A stretch of 64,000 nucleotides of DNA. It comes from Casuarius casuarius. Lineage: Eukaryota > Chordata > Aves > Casuariiformes > Casuariidae. The stretch's first letter is position 1. The number at the start of each line of letters is the position of its first letter. The notes beneath the pieces were generated by a model, which saw only the letters and a list, made by a program, of their open reading frames with translations, was not told the origin of the DNA and ran no database searches. Shown here piece after piece: positions 51,085 to 63,063 of this stretch. The stretch is taken from contig PTFA01000005.1 in assembly GCA_003342895.1 (NCBI GenBank), positions 3,501,963 to 3,565,962 on the forward strand. The letters are read 5' to 3'. The position numbers and the translations under genes were made by a program.

Positions 51085-51265
51085 TGCCTCCAAAGCCAAT
51101 ACATCTACAGAATTTATCATCTGTTACGTACCAAACCCCTAGGCATAAAGCTTTATCAAATCAGAAACCAAGAATGGAGGAAGATGTACCTACCACTGCT
51201 TCTAGTGTCACAAAGGAAAAGTCCAGTAAAGTGTCAGATCTCATCAATCGTTTTGAAGGAGGAAG
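51085..51265 (+). CDS. FGD4: FGD4 exon carrying the standard frabin start
   Basis: The acceptor TTTGTTGTTTGCAG ends at 51084 and the donor GAAG|GTATGT follows 51265 (phase 1 in, phase 2 out, 181 bp). The first 30 codons, VPPKPIHLQNLSS to NQKPR, belong to the long isoform. At 51174 an ATG (A at -3, G at +4) starts MEEDVPTTASS, followed by KEKSSKVSDLINRFEGG. This parallels human frabin, which begins MEES and carries KVSDLISHFEGGS, so 51174 is the expected start of the standard isoform. The KVSDLI.RFEGG block lies in the F-actin-binding N-terminus of the family. The split Ser codon AG|C is completed by the next exon, restoring the conserved Ser after Gly-Gly. Identity is confident; which start is used in a given tissue cannot be told from the sequence. 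Confidence 0.92.
51174..51176 (+). promoter_or_regulatory. FGD4: Translation start of the standard FGD4 isoform
   Basis: The ATG sits in the context AGAATGG, with purines at both critical Kozak positions. It lies 90 bases into an exon whose preceding sequence is also open in frame, so it is an internal Met in the long isoform and the start in transcripts that begin in a nearby non-coding exon. Alignment with the MEES start of human frabin is the basis for the call. Confidence 0.8.
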
Positions 51266-54200
51266 GTATGTAATACGCTATCCTTTCAAAGAAATGGTGA
51301 ACAGGACAAGATTTTAATTGTTTTGTAATTCTGTTGTGTGCAGATTAATGGAAGTTGCATATGTGAGGAGGAATGTTGATGTTGTAGTAGTGCTCAAACC
51401 TATCCCTGCCTGAGGAACTGATGACAGAACTGCACATTTTGAAATGGAGGAAGCTAATAGTATATTGGCCTGTACAGTGTGTGCTTTTTTATAAGGTGCT
51501 AGTCTTAATTTTTCTTGTAAAAACCTGTAGCATTTTTAAAACACCCTGAAAAATGTCAGTAATTTGAAACCAGTGCTGTATTTAGAATGAAACTTTGGAG
51601 TTGATTTTAAATTCTTTTGTAATTACAGGAAAAGCTTTTAACTTTTTATAAACAAATGGAGAAAACTGAAAACCAGATTTTCCTTCTACATTGACTTAAT
51701 CTCTTCAGATCATTCACATGAAGAGGGTGAACTGTATGAGTTATTTGTATTGATATGGTATACATTCACTTAACTATTTCCTTTCTAGTTCTTGGTGATT
51801 TTAGTGAAATATGTTGATGTTTTTGAGTTTTGATACTGCATTTTATAAGAAACACTTAGAACCCTGAGAAACATGAGCCATGGTGAAGTCTGCTTTGACA
51901 AACCAGTGTCTCTTGTGTCTTTTAATTAGATGTGTATGACAGGCATTATAAGCTCTGAAAGGGTTGGAGGTCTGCTTCATATAAAGAGAGGGTCCTTTCA
52001 GAAAGCCCAGGAGCAGCTCAAGAAACAGTCAAATGACAGTTGAGTGTTACAAGTTTTGGATACAGCTTTCTGCTGTTTCCTGAGAGAACTGATATTCTGA
52101 AGGAGTGCTACCTACAGGAATGAATGTGTGATGTACAACAGAGTTTATCCAAAGGAGCCAGTGTATTAAAGACCTTCAATTAAAGAATTTTGCCCTCAAG
52201 ATGAGGGGAAATTTTAATCCTTATGCAGAAACAGCCAAGAATTACAGAAGTACATGTGTCTAGTGGAAGAGGAGTGATTTCAGACCTTCGTCTGCAAGAC
52301 ACTTCTATCATTTGGGGGAGACTGACTCACACCTCTGTCATGACAACTGTCAAGAAAGGAGGAAAAAGAAACCAGTGCAGTGCTAGAGGTCTTATGAATT
52401 CTTCTGTTTCAGGTCTCCCATCCTGATATCACTTTGTTTCCCAGTCTTCCTTCAAAGCATTATTCCAAGTCTTTTTTACAGTGTAGTATCCCTGGAAAAA
52501 CAATTTCATCTCTTTCATAGTTCTCCCTAGTGGCTGTGAACTATTAAAAAGTTCTAGAATAAGATACAACACTGCATGCGTTCTTTTTTTTTTTAACCCC
52601 TCTTTAAAACTGAGCAGTTACATTTTGAATGTATTTGTGGAGGTGGAAAATAAGAGTCATATAAAAGAGTTCCCATAGAATTCTGCCTTCAAGCCTTGTA
52701 AAGTAATCTCCTGAAGGATCTAAGCCGCTTTTGGGCATTTTCTTATCCTTCAAAGAGCTCTACAAAGCTATTTAAATACCCTTTGATATCATTATTTTTT
52801 CTGAAAGGGAACTCCTCAAGCATCAGTGAGCCCTATCATTTCTTTCTGCTAGTTATGCCTGCTGAGTTTTACAGAAACTCTTTCTATATTATACAAATAA
52901 AGGAAGCTATAAATAAAGCAGTGAAAACTTCCTTATTTGCTGATTTTTAAAACAAAGAGAGGGGGAGGGGGCTAGGGGAAGTTAACTAGCTTTTTAGCCA
53001 AAGTTATTCATTAAAGTCAGTAATGTCTGTCCAGTGGTAAATTCCCTTCAAATCTGTGATCTCTGCTATTGCGAATTCTGTGTCTGCATAAAAATAAGAG
53101 ACTTCCCTAATCAGTATGCCCAGTTCTGGAATGTCCTCCTGTGGCTGTGGAAGCTCAGCTTATAGCGTGTCTTCTATGAAGGTGATTTTCACTTGTAATT
53201 ATTGGTCTTCAAATAACTGAGCAGCATGTTCATCAACTGCAAATTATGATTATCAATTATGATAACATTTTCATTAGCCTGTGTCACCCAAAAACACATG
53301 GATATGGGAAAAAGTTAAATAAACCTCTGCACTGCATGCAGCAATGGAAAAAGGTAAAAACATTTTGGAGTTAAATTTCTCAGAGTTTGAGAGTTTATTT
53401 TAAAAAAGCATGATCTTCACACAACAAAATCACACAAAAAACAATTTAGTTCTTTTGTTATGTGATGGAAGCAAACAGAAGCTAGTGTAAGATATTTTTC
53501 AAGCTACACGTACTAAAGTTCAGAATATGGTTCTGATATTTATGTAAACTGTCCTGTAAATAAGGAGTAAACATACAGTTGATAGCCACTCTTCATCTTT
53601 CAGGAAGATTAATGTTCAGTATTAGGAACAATATGGTGAAGGACACTAATGGTATCTTTCTGCAGGTTGAATGTGGTTTGATAAACATACTTCAAACAAA
53701 ATTGAAGTGTATATGTTTTATTTTGGTTGTAACAATTTTTACAGTAATGAAGCCAAAATTTTTTTACAGAATATGCTAATGTTTATGTTATCCTAAAATT
53801 CAAGCTCTCCAAATATAACAGAGAACGAAATAGCAAAAGGTACGAACAAAGGATAAGATATCTTTAAAGCTGAGATAAAATACGGAGGAAAAGAATCTTC
53901 AGGAAAGATGCAGCATAATGAAAGGATAGTGATGAACAAGGAAATGGGGGTAAGAAAGGGGAAAAGCAAGGTTAAGAATCTCAAGCTCCTCCAGCAATAT
54001 GCTAAATTAAGAAAAGGGGTAAAAAATTTTCTTGGATGTGTTTCACACATTCTGTGTAATTAGAGTGCCATTAGGGAATAGTTTGCCAGTTGGTTTAAGC
54101 ATTGGACTGGGACTTGGGAGACCCAGATATTTTCCCCACTTCTGCTAATAGTCTTCTGGGAGACTTTGGGCAAAGTGCTTCATTTATCAGTGCCTCAGTT

Positions 54201-54495
54201 TCCTTATCTTTATATGTTGCTAATGATCCTGCCTTCTGTTTAGAAAAATGAGATTCAAGAGAGATGAGGATGTAATGAATGGACATCACTCTAGGTTTCC
54301 AGTAAGAGATGCATGTTTATATGTGTCCTAATGAAATGATGCAGTTTAAGTCTTGATAGCCCGAAGTTTCTAATATTAACAAAGAAAAAATGAAGAAATC
54401 AATTATATAGTGTAACTGCTTTACTCTTAATAACAGGGCTTTTCTCTAATGCCATTTTTAACTTTTCTCTCATCTGTGTGTTGTTTGTTTTTTAG
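51266..54495 (+). other. FGD4 intron (3230 bp)
   Basis: Phase-2 GT-AG intron. It contains the MIR-like SINE near its 3' end and otherwise only AT-rich sequence. Confidence 0.85.
54087..54255 (+). repeat. Well-preserved MIR/CORE-SINE-like element
   Basis: The order of blocks is clear: GGTTTAAGCATTGGACTGGG, then GACTTGGGAGACCCAGATAT, CCCACTTCTGCTAATAG, GAGACTTTGGGCAAAGTGCT, GTGCCTCAGTTTCCTTATC and TGCTAATGATCCTGCC. This is the tRNA-derived head, conserved core and LINE-like tail of MIR-type SINEs. The B box is partly decayed (CCCAGATATTTTCC) while the core and CAGTTTCC blocks are close to consensus. It ends roughly 240 bp before the acceptor of the large coding exon. Confidence 0.75.
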
Positions 54496-54982
54496 CCCCT
54501 TGAATCATAGTGAATTGAAGAAAGAATCCTCCGTTCTCAGCATTTCTAAATCTCAAGGAAGATATGGGTCAACACCATCACCTCAGCCAAAACTCCCCTT
54601 CCAACACCCACTACAAAAACAGGGAAATGGTAATACCGACAAAACTCAGGTTGCACAGATACACACGGCCAATGGAGTAGTAGCACAAGACCAGGTGGAA
54701 GGTGAGGACAGGAGATTACCTGATCATAGCTCCACTCTGTACACCCTGGTTCCAGATAATTCAATCAGCACTAGCTTGGTCAATGGGGAAAGAGAAAGCA
54801 CTACCAGAGAGTCATTGCAGACTACAACTGCCTGTGAAGGACAGATGCTTAACAGCTGCTACAGGACTCCAAGCAGTGATACACTGCTCCCATCTGAAAA
54901 AGAAACTCTAGAAATTAATGCTAATGTGAAGGAAGAACCAAATGAGGAAATCAGTAAGCAAGATCAACCTGTAGAAACAAAG
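54496..54982 (+). CDS. FGD4: FGD4 large N-terminal exon (actin-binding region)
   Basis: The acceptor TGTTTGTTTTTTAG ends at 54495 and the donor ACAAAG|GTAAAA follows 54982 (phase 2 in, phase 0 out, 487 bp). The translation runs from PLNHSELKKESSVLS to KQDQPVETK. It contains LPFQHPLQKQGNGNTDKTQ, matching human LPQHSPQKQENDPDQTQ in pattern, then ANGVVAQDQVEGEDRR, VNGERESTT, SCYRTPSSD and an acidic tail ahead of the DH domain. The composition (Ser, Thr, Gln, Asn, Glu) suggests a disordered linker. In the family this region, with the block in the previous exon, makes up the N-terminal F-actin-binding part that lets frabin cross-link filaments and place Cdc42 activation on actin. There are no stops, frameshifts or Ns. 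Divergence from human is high in the middle and low at the ends, as expected for disordered sequence. Confidence 0.94.
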
Positions 54983-57900
54983 GTAAAAAGAGAAGTTATG
55001 TCCTTCTTGCTGTATTGCTACTCTGGATATTTTCTGTAGGCTTTTATATAGAAAAATAAGCTTCTTAAAGCTGGTCAAAAAGTAGAAAATCTTCTGTGTT
55101 CTTTTTTCTAGAACTTGAAAATTTGTTATCATTTGCCCTACTATTAAAAAAGGTTCTTTAAAAGAAATCAGGAATTTTGTCTTAAAACACAAAATGGAGC
55201 TAAAAGCTTGACCATCCCTTTGCAATTCAGTGACATGCTTCTGAAACTAGCAAGCAAAAAATTAGAAATTGGCTTTGGGAAATCTTTTTGGTGTTGATCA
55301 TTTTATACTGTGAAATGACAGATTCTAGAGCAGGTGCTGTGGCACTGCAAGTGGTATTGGTATGTTTCTAATGTATTCTCTGAGTTTAAACATCAACAAA
55401 AAATTTGGTCATACCTTTTCCTCCTCCCTTCACTGAGTTAGGTATCTGAGGGTTAAAAAAAAAAAAACGTGAAACTGAAATTGTGTATTTAGCAGTATGC
55501 TTGTGCTGTGACAAACTACAAGGAACACACATGTAAGATAAAATTCCACATGTAGTGAACTGCAGAAACAGGGCTGAAGGCAGAGCTATCATGTGAATCC
55601 TTAACTTTGATGTAGGCAGTTGTCAAGGCAAAACTAGAAAGGCAGTAGCCATCTGCTAGCTATCAGCTAGACGCAAGTATCAGAGTATACTAAATATATG
55701 CTTGTTAGCAAGAACTATATGATGATGAATTTGATCTTCCTAGTAAGGAGGGCTTTAAATAATTAAATGAAATGAGTGGGTGGAAGAAAATCTGTCTTGG
55801 AAAAACTAATTGCAGAAAAATTGTGCACATTTCCCCTTTTAAAAGTTTGATCGTGTTGTTTGCCTCCTTGTACTGAAGCATTTATGCCCAGTGAATTTAT
55901 TAATAGTTGTAGCCCTATTATGCTATATATGAGCCATTGCAGAGGAGGCTGGGCTAGACCCTCCGAGCTCTTCTCTGCACATCTAAGGCAAAGGGGAAAG
56001 GATCTGGCAGGAGGGGCAGCTGCGTGTAGCTGAACACTGTTAAAGCTGTTCGCTAGTTGTCAGGAGCACACTTACATCACTTAACTACAAAGCTTCAGGG
56101 TGGTTCTGGAGTTTGAAATGGAGGATTTCATAGCTCTAGTCTGCATTTTTGTATCTTGTTCTTATACAGCTAACTCTGGGTTTTCACTCCCAAAGCAAAG
56201 GCATCTCTCCAAGCCCTTGAGCTTGGATAGCTAGGGATCTCCTGTACACACATGAGGATAAATTCTGTATGTGGGAAAGGTGGGTCACAATTTTTGCACG
56301 TGACAGGATAAAATATCTTAGCTAATGACCAGAAATAAGGTGGTTGGGTTTTTTTCCCCTCTTCTGGTAATGAACATTGTGATCCTGTCTATATGTAAGT
56401 CTGGTAAAAATCCAGGGCACCTTTAACCTGTCACACCTCTTCCATTATGTTTCCGTCTCCTGTTCGGTAATGCCTGTTTCCCCTCTCCATGCCAATAAAA
56501 CACACTGAACGCTCCACAGGCAATGTTAAGCTTGAATGCAAATTACACAGTAAGGTGCTGGCAGCATTTTCAGGAAAAGGAAGAAATCGGAGGCTGTTGT
56601 GGTGTAAAATCCAGGAAGGAACTCAGCAAATGCTTGGAGAAAATGCTAATGGGAGCAATCTCATTGAAGTCTGTCTTTGGCCAGCTGGGTGACCTGGCTT
56701 GTTCTCTGGCTTGTACCAATCAAAAGTTAAAGTGTGAGGTCTGATATAACTGCAATTAGATGTATTATTTGATGGTGCTAGAAAGATTTAAAAAAGCATG
56801 CAGGATGACTCTTAAAGAGAACATCAGTGGAGAACTGTATCTGTGAAATGAACATCGCCTTTAGTCTAGTGAGATTAAGAAGCACATATACCATAGGCTG
56901 ATCTAAGTGCCACTCTTTACAAGTGGCACTGATTTAGATGATTTTGATGCTACCTATAGACTGAAATCAGCCCTGTGGAACTTTAAGTTGCTGTTGCCAT
57001 GCAGGAAAAGGAGGAGAGGGTGCTGAGGAGCAAGAAAGGTCTAATAGAGCTTAGCTAGTACTATGTGCAGGTAAGCATTGGCATGAAGCAAGAGCATTTG
57101 GACAGTCTGTGGTTTTGCTATGCACCCACATAGTTGGTCGAAGATCTTAAAACTTGGATGCAGCCCAGTTAAAGTTGCAATGAATTGAGCAACAACACTC
57201 TTATGTCCTTTTTAGTTAAGCAAGTGTAGGTACAATTGAGTAACAGAAATAGGAGCAAATGCCTGTGAGTCATAGGCAAACTTTAAGTTTTGCATCTGAT
57301 TATATAATTTGATACTGATGCAATGTATCTTCTTTGTCTCCTGCATGCCATACCTTTTAATACAGGGAAGAGGAAAAGGTGGTGCTATTGCATTGTAAAT
57401 GCGTGCCTGTACAGAAGAAGTAAATTAAATCCATTGCTGGAAAGCTGGGTGAATTGAACTGGGAAGTGGTGCAAAACCAAAGCACAAGTTGCTTTTAGAC
57501 TTGGAAAAGAAACTTCAATTTGAAACAATGCTGCTCTTTGGGGGTTTTTTCCCTCTCATCACTGTAGATCTGACTCAGGTCAGATTCTTACAGGTTCTGA
57601 AAGGGTTTAGGCAAAACTTAGTAAATTTGGCAGTGTTGTTCTGAAATGTTCTCCCCAAAACATCAAAGAATAGAGCATGCTTTGTTTCTCNTATTGACTG
57701 TATTAGGTAGTCTGAAAGTCATAAACTGCAAATATCGCAAGGAAAAAGACAATTAAAAGCTAAGAATTTTCTTCCTTGTGGCAGAAGCATCTTCTGTCAT
57801 AAGATTTGGTTTCCTAAAATGTGGAGGCTGAATAGTACAAGAACATCCCAATCAATTAACTTCCTGAGGAACATCTTGTGAGAAATCTGCCACAAGAGTT

Positions 57901-58418
57901 GACTGAAGACAAGAAGACAAATCCTTCTGTGTTTGTTTTGAGCTTGGTAGGAAATATGGATAGAGACTGCGTGCATTCCACAGATGGAGAAGAATCCATT
58001 GTGCGTCTTTATTAAAGCCTTTACTTGATGTGTTCTTTTAATGGCAGTGTTGGATCCAGTGCTGCAGATGCAAAACTTCCTGGCGATTACGTATTTCTAA
58101 ATGTGGATGTGGAGATATTTAGAAGCAGGAAGAAATTTTCTTGCTAAATTAACTTCCTGCCAAGAAATGATTCACTTTTGCAGCACTTGAGAAACAGAGA
58201 TGAAGTAAAATCCTGATTCTACAAATTGACGTTCTTCCTCAGCAGTAAATCGTGAACAAAGCTGTATGTCTTCAGCATCCTATATAAATATGTGTAAATC
58301 CTCATGAGAAGAATCACTTCTTTAGTGATACCAGATTCTTTACTTTACTGTCTTGGTTGCTGTGCAAGAAACTTGTCAATCATGTGTTTAATGGACATAT
58401 CATTAATATATATTCCAT

Positions 58419-58466
58419 ATATAGTTAATATATAGTGCATATTAACTATATGTAGTCCATGGACTA
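58419..58466. repeat. Inverted-repeat cluster
   Basis: ATATAGTTAATAT (58419-58431) and its exact reverse complement ATATTAACTATAT (58439-58451) are separated by 7 bases. Immediately after comes the perfect 14-bp palindrome TAGTCCATGGACTA (58453-58466). The surrounding 90 bases are very AT-rich. Confidence 0.9.
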
Positions 58467-58804
58467 TATGATCCGTGTATTAATTAGTTAATAAGTAAGA
58501 AGGTGGTGGTAGCACTCAGGATTTTCACTGCAAGTCTTGCAAGATTCAGTGCTTTTTTTAATTTCAGAAACTAGGGGCTCAAACGATGAAAGGAAATCTT
58601 AAGTTCTCACAGAAATTTACATTTCTATTCCTAATGCTTACAGAAGAAAGCTTTGGATCACGAAGCATTTATGACATAAACAGCTTAAAAGAAAAACAAC
58701 CAAACCTAGTCTGTCACTTTAGACCAAACTCAGCATTAAAACAAAATAAAACATACTGAATGCTATTTGTTTGTATTCTACAGCTCTTCGCCTATCTGTG
58801 TTGC

Positions 58805-58840
58805 TCGATATGTTACTGCAAAGTCCTTGGGGCAAGGACT
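58805..58840 (+). repeat. Possible ancient retroposon tail fragment
   Basis: AAGTCCTTGGGGCAAGGACTGCACCT resembles the TAAGCTCCTTGGGGCAGGGACTG block of an old sauropsid retroposon tail. It also forms a near-inverted repeat (AGTCCTTG...CAAGGACT). Short and therefore weak. Confidence 0.3.
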
Positions 58841-60115
58841 GCACCTAAAAGGGAGTGAATCATATACTCCATCGCTATTATGTTGGGAAATGTAGCTGTT
58901 TTCTTGATAGAAGATGGCTCTTGTCTGGCTGGGGTAATGAGTTATCGTAGAAACTGGTCCAGGATATTGGAATGTTGGTTTACATAAGGTCTACTTTAAA
59001 TTCATGTACTTCGTGAAAGTTTAGGACTATGGAAAAACAATGTTAGGAAACACGAACCCAGAAGCAAAAAGTTCATACCCTCACCAGCGGTTTTCATACC
59101 TCGTCTTAACTTCAGAGGTCAAGAACAATTTAAAAATTATTTGCTTTAATTTTTTAAGCATGCATAGTGATGAAATGGTTCTAATGGCGTGCAAATTTGT
59201 ACTAAGTAGTACGTAATTAAGCCTAAGTGAAATGTTTACTTTTAGGCCTCTGTTATAGAAATACATGTTTGCAGTCCTACCTGCATAAACTTTGCCAAAT
59301 GTTTGGATGGAATGGAAAGTATGGTATCGTCAAGATTATTAATTTTGAAATACTTTAGCTGATAAATGATTGAACCAAAATATCTATTTCAGTTCTTTAG
59401 AGAGTTTCTTAGGTCATAACTGACTTAAGTTATTTCATAGCTTGTCTTTACTAAGCAATACATTTGTTTATTGTTCATATATTCATGCTTAAGATAAGAA
59501 TTGCTCGTTCACGAAAAGATAAAAAGTTACAGCATTTGGAATAGTTGGGTACCCTGTTGAAATGTATATACTTATAGTTTTAAAAAATATGTAACTAAAT
59601 GTCTAAAATTGCAGGTTTTTACAATCACTTTCCACAAGACAATGCTGCAGCCATGGAATTAATAGTAATATTTTATTCAACTCTCTCTCTTTTTTTTTTC
59701 TGGAAAAGATTAGAGGTGCATTTTTTAAATTGCTTAAGTGTTTAAAAAACTGCGTAGGCATTTTTTACATGGTTGCATTCTGTTTTGAAGTGGAGCTTAG
59801 GCACTTAGAAATGTTACCTCACACTTCTGATATTTTGATCAGCAATTGAAATCCTAAACTTTTAATGGCAACATTCTGTGTATATCAAAGTAATCATTCC
59901 TGATTGTTTTTATGTTTTGAGTCATGATGTGTTATGGACTGTCACATTAGTTTGAAAAGGTCCCTGAAATCAATGAAAAGCTGTGCTTAAAATCCAGGTA
60001 TATCTTATAGTAAATTTTTGTCTCAGTATTTTTATTAACTTCAAAGAATGCAATATCCATACTGATTTACTGCATAAAGAAATCCTAGGATATAAATATA
60101 AAACTTTCAGAAAAA

Positions 60116-60160
60116 TGTTTCTATTTCTTTAGTTTCTATTTCTTTAATTTCTATTGTCTT
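60116..60160 (+). repeat. 16-bp imperfect tandem repeat
   Basis: TTTCTATTTCTTTAG is followed by TTTCTATTTCTTTAA and a partial TTTCTATTG copy. Confidence 0.8.
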
Positions 60161-60544
60161 ATTGTCCTACTTGTGAAAAGAGGTGTGCATTTGTGAGTGT
60201 ATATATATAGAAAATGTCAGTATAGCTCCATAGTAGAGCTTGACTTGTATCTTAAAACAGAATTAATATTCCCTTTTGCTGTTTTGATTTGATTTATTCA
60301 TCAGAGCAGTAGTTTTTTAGCGAAGCATCGAAGTTTTCAGAAGTTGAATACTGACCTCATGTTTTTAAAGTTTCTTTTAAGAATTTTCCCCGTGACCTCT
60401 AAATGGGTTTTTCAAGGGTGTTTTGTTGAACGGCTGTAGCAACGAATGGCTCTGTGTCATTTTCACTGTCACAAAATATCCTTCAGGATTTATTTCCGAA
60501 TCATGTTGTAAGAGTTATCGCCTGCTGCTTCAGAGTAGCCAAAT

Positions 60545-60720
60545 GCAGGTGTGCAGGGACCTGAGCCACTTGCCCCGTCGTGCCTGCCCCGAGCCCAGAG
60601 CTGGCGGCTGCCCGCTCCCAGGAGGGCCACTCAGTGCTGCCGGAGGGCTGCCACGGGGCCTGGGAATACGCAACTTCCCTGTGAGTCCTTCCCAGCAAAC
60701 ATGCCTTGTGGTGTGATGTG
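60545..60720. other. GC-rich intronic patch
   Basis: About 175 bp of strongly GC-rich sequence with several CpGs, isolated in an AT-rich intron. It includes a donor-like CCT|GTGAGT near 60,679. The open frames across it give no recognisable peptide. It could be an internal promoter for a shorter FGD4 form that begins at the DH domain, or an unrecognised repeat. Confidence 0.3.
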
Positions 60721-62974
60721 GGCTACCAGGATATACACATATATACGCCTTCCGTAGCCTCTTTCACCCCCTCTTCTCAGAACAGATGAAGGAGATGAAG
60801 GACCTGTTCTGGCTTTGTACTTCTCTCTATAAACATTTCCTGTATAACTGGCATCACTTTCAATATCAGCCAACTTGCTGCTAAGACGTGGCTGCCACTT
60901 CCATGAAAAAAACCTTTGTAGGAGATGGACACCACTAGCACAATAGCCTGTGATGTATTGTTTTTAACAAAAGGGAAACTAGAGTGAGCTCAGGGAAACC
61001 AGGTGCTTTTCTTTGGATGGGATGCTGGAGAAGACACTGAAGTAGGAGTATGAGCAGGGAGGAGGATGGAGCTAGCAGTAAAAAACACACCTAGGAGTTC
61101 ATGGAAAATGGGGAGAAAATTTTGGGATGCTGTGGTGGGAAACTGAGGATTTCCCTAAAAGAAGGCTAGCAATATAATTTCCTGTTGTTCTTGCACTGAT
61201 CTAACCCTCTTGCTGAGCGTTCTTATGCTTGAATAGGAATATGCCACTGTGATTAAGTGATAATTCATCCATGGTGTGTATTTTTCCCATGTATAAGATT
61301 CCTGGGTGAGGTACTGTGATTGACGTAGAAAGGAGACCGAGGTTCAAGAATAAGGAAGATACATAAGGGTGATACTGAGCTGAGGGTTAGAGTATAGTGA
61401 GACAAATCCCTGACTCAGGAGTGATGCTTAAATACCTCTTTCAGTTGGTCATTTTGTGTGATGTTTTTAAGTCTGCTGTGCATGGTTTTTCCCTCTCTTA
61501 ATTAGTTCCAATAATCTTTAGATAGTTGTAGCTTGGTTCCTATAGAGCATTACTTGAGGGGAAAACGCATGTTTTAGCCAAAAAAAATGTGCAGAGGAAC
61601 CAGCAGCACCCACAGTTTGGTGCCTCAAGTCCACATGTGAGATTGCTTGTAAATGACTTAACTACCTAGCGTGCTGTAGCTGTAATAGCTAATCCTGCAA
61701 ATCTCTGCAGCGTCTCTTGACAGCACTTTAAATGCAGTTCTGTGGGTTACTGTGGTTGCTATGCTGATTACTAGGGATGTAATGAACAGCTTTGAAATCA
61801 CTATTTGAAACCTGTATTTAGAGAGGAGGCTAACATTGAAGATCAGGATCAAAATGGGTTTGAATTTGGAATACTTAGTGAATACTGAAAGGAGAAAAAA
61901 GCCACTGAAGCCCTTTAAATGAAATCTCTGTACTTCAGCATTCTGCAGACAATCATTATAAATGTACTCGCAAATGTTTGTCTTAGTCTTGTGGAAAATG
62001 GTGTGTGGATTGTAATCAGAAATAACTTTTTAAAGCGCTCTATTTTTTAATGAAGGGATCCATGGTTTGTCTAGAAAATTATTGCCTTCCTATAAGCTCA
62101 ACAGTAAGATTGCCATTTACTCAGGAAAGGCTCAGATGTCTTTAAATGTGAACATTATTCAGCACTAGCAGTAAATCTGAAAGAAAATCTTATAATAGAA
62201 GTGTCATTTTGTTGAATTTGACATTTGGGAAAATGAGGCATTTGCCAAATGTTTTAACCTTTTAGAACAGAGTGCTTTCATTTTTCTGTTTTGAAGTGAC
62301 TTCTCAAAGCAACTGATAATTTCATATTCTAACATATATTTGATATAAAACTGAAATTCAAATGACCATTTTCAGTTTCAGGTTTAGGAGAACTAAAAAT
62401 GTATTTTGTGGAATGAAAGACTTCAATGTGAAAACTTCCCTTAAGAAGGACAAATAACTTGTGTAAAGGCCTAGTGAAAGAGTAATCTAATTGCAGTCAA
62501 GAAATTATCATCATGAGTATATTCATGAACATAAAATNTTTTGTACAGTATTTTTCAATAATTCCATTATGCAAAGAACAGTCAGTTCAAATAACTTTCA
62601 GAACGGAGGTGGAGGGGAACACCAACAAATCCCATCTGTTACATTGTACTCTGCAAATTAGTTCCTCCAGCTCTGAAATGTTAGTGGTACTGGATTGCCA
62701 GGATGTGAGGGAGTTTGGTGCTTCAGTAAAAATTCCTATACAAACTGCAAAATATTAAATGTTTTAGGCTCTGAGTTTTGCTCTGCAGTGTTGCTGATTC
62801 TTATCCACCTTGCTGAAAAGCTCATATTTTAAGAAATAGAGTGAATATTGCTAAATGTGAAACTTGGACTTCAGTTATTTTTTGGAATATAAGGTAAACG
62901 TGTGTCTCTTCAACTTTTTTTTAGTATTAAATTATGTTTCCTCCAGTATTCTAAGAGATTTTGTTTTTCTCCAG

Positions 62975-63063
62975 GAGACAGACGAACAGAAACGTCACAA
63001 AATTGCCAATGAACTTCTGCATACAGAAAAAGCCTATGTTAGTCGACTTGACCTCCTAGATCG
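62975..63063 (+). CDS. FGD4: FGD4 exon opening the DH (RhoGEF) domain
   Basis: The acceptor TTTGTTTTTCTCCAG ends at 62974 and the donor GATCG|GTATAT follows 63063 (phase 0 in, phase 2 out, 89 bp). The residues [19 protein letters not shown] then [10 protein letters not shown] match human [29 protein letters not shown] almost one for one. This is the first helix of the Dbl-homology domain (conserved region 1), where the Glu of the LLxTExxYV motif contributes to the Cdc42 switch-I contact in Dbl-family exchange factors. The Arg codon is split and finished by the next exon, which lies beyond the window. It is the most conserved coding segment here and the firmest evidence for FGD4. Confidence 0.95.

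Larger units (their letters stand above)
54983..62974 (+). other. FGD4 intron (7992 bp)
   Basis: Phase-0 GT-AG intron. It contains a possible retroposon tail at 58.8 kb, an inverted-repeat cluster at 58.4 kb, a short TTTCTATTTCTTTA repeat at 60.12 kb and a GC-rich patch at 60.5-60.7 kb. No internal exon was recognised. Confidence 0.8.

Noticed and set aside
60423..60757. Overlapping Pro/Gly/Arg-rich open frames
   Set aside because: They appear in several frames and on both strands, the signature of a GC-rich patch rather than a protein.
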